From positions 16,593-80,592 of the forward strand of contig REDH01000067.1 of the NCBI GenBank assembly GCA_007693585.1: a stretch of DNA of 64,000 bases, given 5' to 3'. The position numbers were made by a program, and so were the translations under genes. Shown here in pieces: positions 24,992-33,672 of this stretch (positions within the stretch are counted from its first letter, which is position 1; every line of letters begins with the position of its first letter). Under the pieces are notes generated by a model. It was not told the DNA's origin. It ran no database searches and saw only the letters and a program-made list of their open reading frames with translations. The stretch comes from Deltaproteobacteria bacterium. GTDB taxonomy: Bacteria; Myxococcota_A; Bradymonadia; REDH01.

Positions 24992-27168
24992 GCAATGCGG
25001 CCGACGTGCTGCGATCGGTGTACGGCGAAGCCTCCCTCGGACGGCTGGCCTCCGCTCACGGGCTGGATGGGGATCCGTACGAGGCCCTGGCCGGGCTGTT
25101 CGGCGACCGGAAGGTGCGTTCGCGCATCGTGGCGGCGCTCAGTGAGCAGGAGCGCCAGCTCCTCGCCTTCGCCCACCAGATCGGCCGCCGCCTGCGCGGC
25201 GATCGGCTGAAGAAGCGCTGGGTGCTGCACGGCTACGACGGGTTCGAGGACCTGATCATGCCGCTGGTCGATCAGGGTCTCGTGATCGTCGGCAACACAC
25301 AGGCCCGGGAGCCGGTGGCCCTCGAGCACGCGCTGGAGAACGGGATCATGCAGCAGTGGCTGCAGGTGACACCGGGATTCGGGGAGCTGGCCGGTGATCC
25401 GCCCGAGCGGCGCGAGGTGGTCGAGGGGGTGACCGACGAAACCACCCCGACGCTGCGCCGGCGGCCCCTGGTGGTGGAGTTCAACCTCCTGAGCCTGTGC
25501 AAGTTCATCGAGCGCCACGCCATCCGGCTCAACCGCGACGGCAGCCCGCACCGATCCGACCTCAAGGCGCTCGCCCCCTGGATCATCGATCGTCCCATCG
25601 GCAGCGACCGGCCGGACACGACCCCCGATCCCCTCCGCGCGGACGGCTGGGACGTGATGATCTTCCTGCTGTCCCTCGCCGAGGGCCTCGGGCTGATCCG
25701 GCGACAGGGCGAGACCCTGCGCATCGGAAAGGACCCCGCCAGCTACTTCCAGAAGGAGATGGCGCAGCGGGTCCCGCTCCTCTTCCGGGCCTTCGAGCAG
25801 ATGCGCGCCTGGAGCGAACTCGACGCCGCCGAGTGGAGCACCGACGACGAAGCCCCGGCCACCGGACAGGGCCACGGGGGGTTCCCGGAGAACGGCGGCC
25901 ACGGCGCCGCGCTCGCCGGCTGCCGAAGCACCGTGCTGGCCGGCCTCCGACGACTGCACCTCAACGACTGGTTCGACATCGACGAGACGGTCGAAACCAT
26001 CTTCGGGCTCGAACGCGGCTACCTCGAATCCTCGCTCCCCAACGGCGACGGCGGGGAGCCCGAAGTGCGCCGGTTCATCGAAGCCTTCATCACCATCGCG
26101 CTCCCCCACCTGGGCGCCGTCGAACTCGGCACCGGCTCCAACGGCCAGCGCAGGGCCCGGTTCACCCCCTTCGGCGCCACCCAGCTCGGCGGCGACTGCC
26201 CCGAACCGGCGAGCGGCCGCGGCGCCCTCATCGTCGAGCCGAGCTTCGAACTCACCTGCTTCATCGACCAGGCCACGCTGCCCCTGCTCTACGATCTCTC
26301 CCGGTTCGCCGAAGTCGTGGACACCAGCGAGCGGGTCGTGCGCTACCGCATCGACGGCGAGAGCGCGCAGTACGCCTACGCCCGCGGCTATACCGCCGAG
26401 CGGATCATCGGCGTCCTCGAGGAATCCTCCGAACGCGAGGTGCCCCCCGCTGTCCGCTTCGCCCTCGACGACTGGGAGCGACTCCACCGGCGCGTCACGG
26501 TCTTCGTGCACGGAGACATCATCGCAGCCGGCGAGAAGACCGACCCCGAGGTCGTCCAGTCCGGCGTGCGCTTCGCCGTCGACCGGGAAGGCGACATCGA
26601 GAGCATCGACATCGAACACACCTTCGTCTCCAGCGGGCACGGAGACGCCCTCGACCGGGCCCTCACCGCACACGCCCCCCGCGTCATCGACTACTGCGGT
26701 CCGATCGTCCCCACCCTGCGCTGGGTCGACGACGTGCGCGTGCTCGCCCCCATCGGCGGCACCGACCTGCGCACCCTCGCGCGGCTCCAGCGCCTCGCCA
26801 TCGACGAGGGCGACGGGGTGCACCGCATCGACCCCGACACCATCCTCCAGCACTTCCCCGAAGGCGACGGCTACGCCTATCTCGTCCAGGTGCTCCGCGA
26901 CGGCCTCGCCAGCGGCCTCTCCGCCGAGCGGGAGCTCACCCTCAAGGAGCTCCTCGGACAGGCGGTCACCGGAACCATCGATGACATGAAGGTCCTCCTC
27001 GTCGAGAGCGACGAGGACGGCGAGCGCGTCGCCCGCGTGGCCGACCTCGACGGATGCATCGAGGCCCGACTCGGACCCCGCGCCTTCCACGTGAAGCCCG
27101 ACTGCATCGGCCGCGTCGTGGACGTCCTCGATCGCCTCGGCGTCCGGATCGAGGACCGCACACCTTGA
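24988..27168 (+). CDS. XPB/Ssl2-associated (Helicase_C_3) domain protein without helicase motor
   Basis: A 726-residue soluble protein. The segment from GALIVEPSFELTCFIDQATLPLLYDLSRF through YRIDGESAQYAYARGYTAERIIGVLEE to LDDWERLHRR follows the Helicase_C_3/XPB N-terminal domain pattern. No Walker A or DExx box is present, so the motor is missing. The N-terminal 300 residues look helical and winged-helix-like (inferred). In archaeal and bacterial XPB this domain helps damage recognition. A role as an accessory DNA-binding factor is possible but unproven. It is coupled to the 92-residue protein before it and a symporter after it. Confidence 0.7.
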   Translation: MSNAADVLRSVYGEASLGRLASAHGLDGDPYEALAGLFGDRKVRSRIVAALSEQERQLLAFAHQIGRRLRGDRLKKRWVLHGYDGFEDLIMPLVDQGLVIVGNTQAREPVALEHALENGIMQQWLQVTPGFGELAGDPPERREVVEGVTDETTPTLRRRPLVVEFNLLSLCKFIERHAIRLNRDGSPHRSDLKALAPWIIDRPIGSDRPDTTPDPLRADGWDVMIFLLSLAEGLGLIRRQGETLRIGKDPASYFQKEMAQRVPLLFRAFEQMRAWSELDAAEWSTDDEAPATGQGHGGFPENGGHGAALAGCRSTVLAGLRRLHLNDWFDIDETVETIFGLERGYLESSLPNGDGGEPEVRRFIEAFITIALPHLGAVELGTGSNGQRRARFTPFGATQLGGDCPEPASGRGALIVEPSFELTCFIDQATLPLLYDLSRFAEVVDTSERVVRYRIDGESAQYAYARGYTAERIIGVLEESSEREVPPAVRFALDDWERLHRRVTVFVHGDIIAAGEKTDPEVVQSGVRFAVDREGDIESIDIEHTFVSSGHGDALDRALTAHAPRVIDYCGPIVPTLRWVDDVRVLAPIGGTDLRTLARLQRLAIDEGDGVHRIDPDTILQHFPEGDGYAYLVQVLRDGLASGLSAERELTLKELLGQAVTGTIDDMKVLLVESDEDGERVARVADLDGCIEARLGPRAFHVKPDCIGRVVDVLDRLGVRIEDRTP

Positions 27169-28457
27169 CCCGCGAGAAGACCGGGGACCGGGACCGGCGC
27201 CGTCTGCCCCTCCACGGACAGATCGCCATCGCCATGGCCCTCGCACTCGGACTCGGTGGGCTCGCCCGCGCAACCGGCATCGAGGCCCATCCCGCGATCG
27301 TCGCCCCCATCCAGTTCGTCGGGGAACTCTTCCTGCGACTGCTCAAGATGATCGTCGTGCCCCTCGTGCTCACGTCGATCGTCGTCGGCATCGCCTCCCT
27401 CAACGTCCGGGCCGTCGGGCGCATCGGCGGAAGAACCCTCGGCTTCTACCTGCTCTCCACCTCCCTCGCCGTCCTCACGGGCCTGCTCGCCATCCGGATC
27501 ACCCGGCCCGGACGCGGCGCCGATCTCGCCGCCGCCAACGCGCCCACCATCGAGCCCGAACCCCTGCTCGACATCCTCCTGCGCATCGTCCCGGAGAACC
27601 CGTTCGCCTCGATGGTCGAGACCTTCGATCTCCTCAGCGTCATCTTCGTCGGTGTGCTCGTCGGCCTCGCCATCTCCGCCGTCGGCCCGAAGGCCCGCCC
27701 CCTGCACGACCTCATGGAGGCCCTGCACGCCGTCACCTTCCGCATCACCGACTGGGTCATCCGCCTGACCCCCTACGGCGTGTTTGCGCTGATCGCCCTC
27801 GTGGTGCTCGACACCGGCATCGGGGTGCTGCTCTCGCTCGTCGGGTACTTCCTGACAGTGGCCTTCGCGCTCGCCGTCCACGGACTGCTCGGTCTGCCCC
27901 TCCTGCTGCACCTCCTGGGCAGGGTGCCGCCCCGCCCCTTCGCCCGCGCGATGGCGCCCGCCCTGCTCACCGCCTTCTCCACCGCGAGCTCCGCAGCCAC
28001 GCTGCCCGTCACCATGGAGTCCATCGAGAAGCGGGCAGGGGTCGAGCGCCGCGTCCACAGCTTCGTGCTGCCGATCGGCGCCACGGTGAACATGGACGGG
28101 ACCGCCCTGTATCAGGCCATCGCCGCCGTCTTCGTGGCCCAGGCCTTCGGCATCGACCTGACCCTCGGCCAGCAGGTCGTCGTCTTCCTCACCGCCACGC
28201 TGGCCGCCATCGGTGCCGCCGGGGTGCCCGGCGCCGGCCTCGTCACCATGGTCATCGTCTTCCAGGCGGTCGGCATCCCCCTCGAGGGCATCGGGCTGAT
28301 CGTGGCCGTGGACCGCCTGCTCGACATGATGCGCACCAGCGTCAACGTCTGGGGCGACGCGTGCGCCGCCGCGGTGGTCGGGCGGGCCGAAGGCGCCATG
28401 GACCTCTCGGTGCTGATGGACGGCGGATCGTCCCCGAACGGACCCGCGACACCGTGA
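27165..28457 (+). CDS. Dicarboxylate/amino acid:cation symporter (DAACS, GltP/DctA type)
   Basis: A 430-residue membrane transporter. Hallmarks of the DAACS family are all present: the serine-rich reentrant loop TAFSTASSAATLPV, NMDGTALY, and the second hairpin IGAAGVPGAGLVTM. These sites bind the substrate and sodium in glutamate/aspartate and C4-dicarboxylate carriers. The start is a TTG at 27165 overlapping the previous stop (TTGA), with GAGGA about nine bases before it. A glutamate-type substrate fits the nearby glutamate dehydrogenase only loosely. It is probably co-transcribed with the XPB-associated gene. Confidence 0.9.
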   Translation: MTREKTGDRDRRRLPLHGQIAIAMALALGLGGLARATGIEAHPAIVAPIQFVGELFLRLLKMIVVPLVLTSIVVGIASLNVRAVGRIGGRTLGFYLLSTSLAVLTGLLAIRITRPGRGADLAAANAPTIEPEPLLDILLRIVPENPFASMVETFDLLSVIFVGVLVGLAISAVGPKARPLHDLMEALHAVTFRITDWVIRLTPYGVFALIALVVLDTGIGVLLSLVGYFLTVAFALAVHGLLGLPLLLHLLGRVPPRPFARAMAPALLTAFSTASSAATLPVTMESIEKRAGVERRVHSFVLPIGATVNMDGTALYQAIAAVFVAQAFGIDLTLGQQVVVFLTATLAAIGAAGVPGAGLVTMVIVFQAVGIPLEGIGLIVAVDRLLDMMRTSVNVWGDACAAAVVGRAEGAMDLSVLMDGGSSPNGPATP

Positions 28458-28529
28458 TCGGGCGCCCCGTTCGCGCTGTGCGGATGGCGAGAGGCATGCC
28501 TCCGGCCGAGTCTCCGCCCCGGCGACCGT

Positions 28530-28549
28530 GCACCGCTTTCGCGCGGTGC
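28530..28549. terminator. Terminator-like hairpin between convergent genes
   Basis: Perfect 7-bp stem GCACCGC/GCGGTGC with loop TTTCGC, between the symporter and the Cys-cluster lipoprotein. Confidence 0.5.
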
Positions 28550-28604
28550 GGAGGACGGTAGGGACATCCCCGAACGAGACCCGCCCCGCTGATCGGGTTC
28601 CGCT

Positions 28605-29045
28605 TCAGCGATGGTGCTGCGAGGAGGGGTAGGGGGATCGCCGGTCGAAGCCGAGGAAGGGCTGCGTCTGGGGGCGCGGCGCGGCGAGACCGGCGCACTG
28701 CATCACCTCGATGCTCCGGGTCCATCGGCACGATCCCTCGACGCAGCCGCACTGGCCGGACGGGACCGTGGCCAGGCACATGCCGACCTCGGTCACGCTG
28801 CAGACCGCGGCGGTCTCGGCCGGAGCGCACAGGCCGCCGGTGCAACCACCCGGCACGCAGTCCGCATCCGTCTCGCACAGCCCGAACTCCCACGCCGGGA
28901 TGTGCGTCCGGTCGGGGAGCAGGGCCACGGGAGGGGCGGAGCGCCCGGGGTCGGACGAGCCCGCATTGACGACGGGCGCCGGGCCCGTGGCGCAACCGGC
29001 GAAGAGTGCGGATAGAAATGCGAACGCAGCGATTTTTTGACCCAT
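28605..29045 (-). CDS. Eight-cysteine-cluster lipoprotein
   Basis: A 146-residue lipoprotein with lipobox FAGC. The mature part has a CETDADCVPGGCTGGLC motif and further Cys in CSVTEVGMC and CGCVEGSC. This spacing is the eight-cysteine-cluster family seen mainly in myxobacteria, probably disulfide-bonded at the surface; the function is unknown. The ATG at 29045 follows a purine stretch, and only 63 bp separate it from the divergent GT51 fusion gene, where promoters must face both ways. A much longer open frame on this strand overlaps several real plus-strand genes and is rejected. Confidence 0.75.
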   Translation of the reverse strand: MGQKIAAFAFLSALFAGCATGPAPVVNAGSSDPGRSAPPVALLPDRTHIPAWEFGLCETDADCVPGGCTGGLCAPAETAAVCSVTEVGMCLATVPSGQCGCVEGSCRWTRSIEVMQCAGLAAPRPQTQPFLGFDRRSPYPSSQHHR

Positions 29046-29108
29046 CTGGGACGCGCCTGTAGCCCGTGGACTCGGTGCCTGCACCCGCAGCACCCAAGGG
29101 TCGCCAGT

Positions 29109-31616
29109 ATGCAGAAATGCTCCCGTGACACAACCGGCGTCGTTGGCTCGGCCACGACGTCGTCCGGCCTGTCCGCCAACGCACGGCGCGGGATGATCCT
29201 CGCCGCCGTGCTGGCGCTGTTCGCGCTGCACCCCCTCGCGATGCGTGTCGTGGTGGTGCCCCTGGTCGAGGCCCGGGGCGCCGCGCTGGGGATCGAGGTC
29301 GACGTGGCCGGCGTGCGGATGGGCTGGCCGCTGGACATCGTCGTCTCCGGCGTCGAGCTGCGCCCCGGGGACGAGGCGAACCGGCGCATGGTGCCGGCCG
29401 TCCACGTGCCCGAAGTTCGCCTCCGGTGGGCGCCGCACCGGAGCCTGTCCGCCGTGCGCAGCGGGCTCTCGTGGCGCGAGGGTCTGGCGCTGCGGCTCGA
29501 CGCGCCCGAGGTCGTGCTGTCCGTCGACGTCGTCTCCGGCGGGGACCTGGCCTGGTTCCGCTCGCGCCGGGAACTCGCCGTCGCCGCGTCGCCCGGTGGC
29601 GGCGATGACCAGGCGCGCACCGCGGCCGGTGCCCTGGACCGCTGGCCGGAGGTGCGCGTGCAGGGGGGCTTCGTGACCCTCGACGACCCGTCCGGTCTCC
29701 TGCCCGCGGTCGGCATCCGCATCGAGGAGCTCTGGCTCGCTCCGCCCTCGCGCCCCCCACGGCGGTTCGCCAGCGGCTCGCCCCCGGTGGCGCGGAGGGA
29801 CGTGACCGGGATGGTGCGCGTGGAGGGCCTCGGCCGCGCGCTGCTTCGCGGCCGGCTCGGCGATGGCGATGACCGGAGCCTGGAAGTCCGCCTCGTCCAG
29901 GACAACGACCTCGCACTGCTCCTGCCCGCCCGATGGCGGCCGCCGGCCAGCGCCGACCTCATGCTCGGCGCGGTCCGGTTCGAGGCACCCGCGGATCTCG
30001 TCGTCCAGCCCGTCCGGGGGCGGTCGCTCGGGCTCGCTCCGGCCGGCCCGACCGGCGGGGTGATCGACGCCGTCTGGCTCCACGAGCTGCGGTTCGGCGT
30101 GCGCCCCCACGGGCTCGAGGTCCTCGTCACGGAGGCGCGTGTGCGCGCCCTCGGCCCCGCCGGCCCGGCCGGCGCCCAGCCGGCCCGCCTGATGCGGATC
30201 CCGGAGGTGCGCCTCGTCACGCCCTGGGACGAGGGCGGGGGCACCCTGGCGTTCGGAATCCTCGACGAGTTCGACCGCCTGCTCGAGGGCACCGTGACCT
30301 TCGACGAGGCCCACGAACCCACGCAGGTGGAGCTGCTCGCCGGCCACGTCTCCCTCGAGTCCTTCAGCCCGCTTCTGCACCTGCCCGGCGGGATCCGTAT
30401 CGAGGGGGGGCTGCTCGACGGCGCGCTGGCCTGGCAGCGGTCGGACGGGGCCTGGTGGGCCAGCGCCCGGGGCCTCCTGCTGGACGGCCGCCTGCACGCA
30501 CCACCCCTCGCGCCGGGGCCGCTCTCCGACGTGCGCCTCGAGTGGTCGGGCCGCATCCTCGGCGAGGACGCGGGAGGACGGGTCTCGGCCGAGGACGCGT
30601 GGGTCGTCGTCGGCGAGATCCCGATCCGCCTGGGCTTCGGCCGCGAGACGATGGAGACCGGGACCCGCTGGACGGCGACGATGGAGCTGGCGCCGGTGGA
30701 GGCCGAGCGCGTTCGCCGGTCGCTTCCGATCGGGTTCGCAGAGCGGCTCCAGGCGATGCGGTTCGAAGGTACCGTCGGCGTGAACGCTTCGCTCGACGTG
30801 GCCCCCGGCACCGACGAACCGGCGACCTTCGACGTCCAGGTCCTCGACGAGGACCTCCGGGTGGTCGACTTCGGCCCGCTGACGGCGCCCTCCCACTTCG
30901 CGGGCCCCTTCGAAGCACGGATGGTGTCCGCAGCCGGAGAGCCGCTCCGGCTGGACGCGACCGGTAGCTCCTGGTTCTCCCTCGGTGGCTCGGAGTGGCC
31001 CCGTCTCGCGCGGATCGTCATGGCCGCGGAGGACGACCGGTTCCTGATGCACGAGGGCTTCGACGTGCGGGCCCTGGGGGCGGCGATCAAGGCCAACCTC
31101 GAGGCGGGCAGCGTGGTCCGCGGGGGCAGCACGATCTCGCAGCAGGTCGTGAAGAACCTCTACACCGACAGCCGGCGGACGCTGGACCGGAAGATCGAGG
31201 AGCTGCTCCTCACCCGCGAGCTCGAGGCGGCGCTCTCCAAGACCCGGATCCTCGAGATCTACCTGAACATGGCCCACCTCGGTCCCGGTGTGCACGGGGT
31301 GGAGGATGCCGCGAGGATGTGGTTCGGGCGAAGCGCCCCCGAACTCGCCCTCCTCGAGGGCACGTTCCTCGCAGCGATCCTCCCCGCACCGGAGCGCTTC
31401 GGCCGCGCCTACGCCGCCGGCGAGCTGCCGGAGTGCCGGTGGGAGAAGATGCGCAACATCCTGCACAACCTGCACCGGGCCGGGGTCATCGACGACGACG
31501 CGCATCGCGCCGCCCGCCACCAGCTCCGGCAGCGCCGCATCAGCCGCCATCCCCCGCCGTCGCCCGCAGCGCTGGATGGCCGCGCCTCCGCCCCTCCGAG
31601 CGCACGGCCGCTCTAG
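29109..31616 (+). CDS. AsmA-like domain fused to GT51 peptidoglycan glycosyltransferase (B)
   Basis: An 835-residue inner-membrane protein. A short N-terminal tail and one membrane helix (about residues 29-50) precede roughly 550 residues of AsmA-type beta repeats (VDVAGVRMGWPLDIVVSGVEL). A C-terminal GT51 domain follows with EDDRFLMHEGFD (catalytic Glu641), GGSTISQQVVKN, RKIEE and KTRILEIYLN, all intact. It has no transpeptidase. It is the second such fusion in the window (A is at 10326-13415) and keeps the His in the first motif. The ATG at 29109 has AAGGG upstream; an ATG at 29037 is inside the divergent gene. Confidence 0.85.
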   Translation: MQKCSRDTTGVVGSATTSSGLSANARRGMILAAVLALFALHPLAMRVVVVPLVEARGAALGIEVDVAGVRMGWPLDIVVSGVELRPGDEANRRMVPAVHVPEVRLRWAPHRSLSAVRSGLSWREGLALRLDAPEVVLSVDVVSGGDLAWFRSRRELAVAASPGGGDDQARTAAGALDRWPEVRVQGGFVTLDDPSGLLPAVGIRIEELWLAPPSRPPRRFASGSPPVARRDVTGMVRVEGLGRALLRGRLGDGDDRSLEVRLVQDNDLALLLPARWRPPASADLMLGAVRFEAPADLVVQPVRGRSLGLAPAGPTGGVIDAVWLHELRFGVRPHGLEVLVTEARVRALGPAGPAGAQPARLMRIPEVRLVTPWDEGGGTLAFGILDEFDRLLEGTVTFDEAHEPTQVELLAGHVSLESFSPLLHLPGGIRIEGGLLDGALAWQRSDGAWWASARGLLLDGRLHAPPLAPGPLSDVRLEWSGRILGEDAGGRVSAEDAWVVVGEIPIRLGFGRETMETGTRWTATMELAPVEAERVRRSLPIGFAERLQAMRFEGTVGVNASLDVAPGTDEPATFDVQVLDEDLRVVDFGPLTAPSHFAGPFEARMVSAAGEPLRLDATGSSWFSLGGSEWPRLARIVMAAEDDRFLMHEGFDVRALGAAIKANLEAGSVVRGGSTISQQVVKNLYTDSRRTLDRKIEELLLTRELEAALSKTRILEIYLNMAHLGPGVHGVEDAARMWFGRSAPELALLEGTFLAAILPAPERFGRAYAAGELPECRWEKMRNILHNLHRAGVIDDDAHRAARHQLRQRRISRHPPPSPAALDGRASAPPSARPL

Positions 31617-31640
31617 CCCTCCGCCCCTCCGAGCGCACGG
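31585..31640. repeat. 23-bp direct repeat at gene end
   Basis: Two identical 23-nt copies (31585-31607 and 31618-31640, 33-nt spacing) beginning CCTCCGCCCCTCC; the first codes the last residues of the GT51 fusion. It looks like a local duplication. Confidence 0.8.
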
Positions 31641-31982
31641 TCGCTGCAGCTCTCCGCCCCGCCCGCTACCGTCGCGCGGTGCGGGCGCCGCTCGTCCCCG
31701 CGGCCGCCAGCCCCATGCCGTCGACTCCCGGCGGGAGCCCCGCGTCGGTCCGCCACGACACGGGCCTCGACAGCGCCGACCGTGCTTCCTCGAACGTGGC
31801 CAGCAGGTGCGGGCCCCCGTGGCGCGCCGCGACACGGGCCTCGACCGGCGGTGCGCTTGCCTGCCCGCGGTGCGGTTGGTAAGGGGCGCGCGGCCGGGTC
31901 CGCCCGGCCCGAGAACCCTGCCCGCGAGGCATCCGGCCGCCGCCCTCCACGCGGGCGGACGGCGAGCGACCCTGGAGCCATC
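31641..31982. other. Long leader region before alanine dehydrogenase
   Basis: No gene can be supported here. It holds a promoter-like TTGCCT-N17-TAAGGG (31857-31885) and two short CACGGGCCTCGAC repeats. A weak minus-strand reading frame is rejected for lack of a ribosome site or homology. Confidence 0.5.
31857..31885 (+). promoter_or_regulatory. Candidate promoter for ald
   Basis: TTGCCT, 17-nt spacer, TAAGGG, about 100 bp before the ald start codon. Confidence 0.4.
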
Positions 31983-33104
31983 ATGAAGATCGGTGTTCCC
32001 GCTGAAGTGAAGAACCACGAGTACCGCGTCGGCCTGGTGCCCGGCGGTGCACAGCTGCTCATCCGGGACGGACACGAGGTGATCGTGCAGCAGGGCGCCG
32101 GGGCCGGGTGCGGCATCCCCGACGAGGCCTACGAAGCCGTCGGCTGCCGGCTGGCGCCCGACGCGGACGAGACCTGGGGCGCGGCGGACATGATCATCAA
32201 GGTCAAGGAGCCGATCGCCGAGGAGTACCCCCGCATGCGTCAGGGGCAGCTCATCTACACCTTCTTCCACCTTGCGGCCGTGCCCGAGCTGGCGAAGGCG
32301 CTCCTCGAGCGCGAGGTGACCGCCGTGGCGTACGAGACCATCGAACTCCCGGACGGCTCGCTGCCCCTGCTCCGCCCGATGAGCGAGGTCGCCGGCCGCA
32401 TGTCCATCCAGGTCGGCGCACGCTGCCTGGAGAAGGAGGCCGGCGGTCGCGGGGTCCTGCTCGGTGGCATCCCCGGCGTGCAGCAGGGCAAGGTCGTCAT
32501 CCTCGGCGGCGGGACCGTCGGCACGGAGGCGGCGAAGATGGCCATGGGCCTCGGCGCCCGCGTCACCATCTGCGACGTCAACCTCCAGCGTCTGCGGTAC
32601 CTCGACGACGTCTTCGGCAACCGCCTCCAGACCGTCTACTCCACGCCCCAGTCGATCCTCGAGGCGATCGTCGACGCGGACCTCGTGGTCGGGGCCGTGC
32701 TGATCACCGGTGCGCGCGCTCCCCGGCTCGTCCGTGAGCAGGACCTCAAGCAGATGCTCCCCGGGGCCGTGGTGGTCGACGTGAGCGTCGATCAGGGGGG
32801 ATGCATCGAGACCTGCCGCCCCACCACCCACGAGAACCCCACCTACATCGTCGACGACGTCGTGCACTACTGCGTCGCGAACATGCCCGGCGCCGTAGCG
32901 CGCACGAGCACCTACGGCCTGACCAACACGACCCTCGGCCATGCGCGCGCTCTCGCGGGCCTCGGGCTGGCCGAGGCCACCGCAGCGAGCCGTCCGCTCG
33001 CCCTCGGCGTCAACACCTGTGGCGGATTCGTGACCTACGAGGCGGTGGCCCGCGACCTCGAGCTCCCGTACCGCAGCCTCGACAGCGTGCTCGGCCGCGC
33101 CTGA
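31983..33104 (+). CDS. ald: Alanine dehydrogenase
   Basis: A 373-residue enzyme that interconverts L-alanine and pyruvate plus ammonia using NAD. It is co-linear with the family: MKIGVPAEVKNHEYRVGLVPGG at the N-terminus, KVKEP (active-site Lys region), YTFFHLAA, the Rossmann motif VVILGGGTVGTEAAKMA and the VDVSVDQGGCIET segment. The ATG at 31983 has GGAG seven bases before it. Downstream lies a cruciform-type terminator. It can supply pyruvate for respiration. Confidence 0.96.
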   Translation: MKIGVPAEVKNHEYRVGLVPGGAQLLIRDGHEVIVQQGAGAGCGIPDEAYEAVGCRLAPDADETWGAADMIIKVKEPIAEEYPRMRQGQLIYTFFHLAAVPELAKALLEREVTAVAYETIELPDGSLPLLRPMSEVAGRMSIQVGARCLEKEAGGRGVLLGGIPGVQQGKVVILGGGTVGTEAAKMAMGLGARVTICDVNLQRLRYLDDVFGNRLQTVYSTPQSILEAIVDADLVVGAVLITGARAPRLVREQDLKQMLPGAVVVDVSVDQGGCIETCRPTTHENPTYIVDDVVHYCVANMPGAVARTSTYGLTNTTLGHARALAGLGLAEATAASRPLALGVNTCGGFVTYEAVARDLELPYRSLDSVLGRA

Positions 33105-33110
33105 ACCCGG

Positions 33111-33153
33111 GTGACGGCTCGGTCAGGATCGGGTGGTCACCCGTCGCCGTCAC
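33111..33153. terminator. Nested inverted repeat after ald
   Basis: GTGACGGC and GCCGTCAC (8 bp) enclose a second inverted repeat, CGGGT/ACCCG; likely an ald transcription end. Confidence 0.5.
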
Positions 33154-33245
33154 AAGCGGCGGTAACCCGCATGGCCATACGCGGCACGTCGAATGGATGT
33201 CGCAAACGGGACACGCCGGCCGCGAGATGCAGCGCAGCGCGAAGC

Positions 33246-33497
33246 CTACCGACCGGAGCTCTCGCGAATCGCTGCTTCCACCGCGTGCTCGAGGGCCTCG
33301 AGATCCTCGATGCCGCGCAGCTCAGAGAGCCGGTTCGGTGCGAGCCGCGCAGCCAGGGCAAGCCGTTCCTGCCGACCCTCCTGCCGACCCTCCTGCCGGC
33401 CTTCCTCGAGAAATTCGCGCCGCCTTTCGCAGATGGAGCCCGTAACCTCGGCGCGCGCTGGCGCGAGGGCCCGATCGTCGCTATCCTCAAGGCGCAC
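33246..33497 (-). pseudogene. Remnant of an Rpn/PD-(D/E)XK nuclease-type gene (C-terminus)
   Basis: An 83-codon frame whose centre reads EEGRQEGRQEGRQERLALAA, then a leucine-rich end. The repeated GRQE stretch is typical of the C-terminus of the recombination-promoting nuclease/transposase-like (Rpn, DUF4351-type) family, whose full genes are about 250-350 residues. The catalytic N-terminal domain is absent, so this is probably a decayed fragment. Its GRQE stretch is built from three 12-bp repeats. The assignment rests on the short motif and is moderate. Confidence 0.4.
33368..33403. repeat. Three 12-bp tandem repeats
   Basis: CCTGCCGACCCT copies at 12-nt spacing (the last is imperfect), inside the remnant above. 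Confidence 0.85.
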
Positions 33498-33526
33498 CGT
33501 GCTGGTCCGGCCGGCGCGCTGCCGTT

Positions 33527-33569
33527 GATCGCGTTCCGGAGGGAATGTGGATCGCGTTCCGGAGGGAAT
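33527..33569 (+). repeat. Two 20-bp direct repeats upstream of sigma factor gene
   Basis: GATCGCGTTCCGGAGGGAAT occurs exactly twice, at 33527-33546 and 33550-33569, a 23-bp period, about 100 bp before the sigma gene start. It could be an operator or a simple duplication. Confidence 0.85.
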
Positions 33570-33672
33570 AGAGCCCTCGCGTCGCTCGTTGAACCTCGCG
33601 GAGCCCTGCTCCGGAGTGGTTGTGAACGTCCGCGGGCGCCTTCACTTCGACCTGACGACAGACGAGGACTTC

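Noticed and set aside
31666..31950. A 94-residue minus-strand frame before ald
   Set aside because: No ribosome site, no family, basic low-complexity content, and it overlaps the likely ald promoter.
28605..32942. A 1445-residue open frame on the minus strand
   Set aside because: Only its last 146 codons (28605-29045) have lipoprotein features. The rest is antisense to the GT51 fusion and ald, has no ribosome site and reads as low-complexity His/Arg/Pro sequence.
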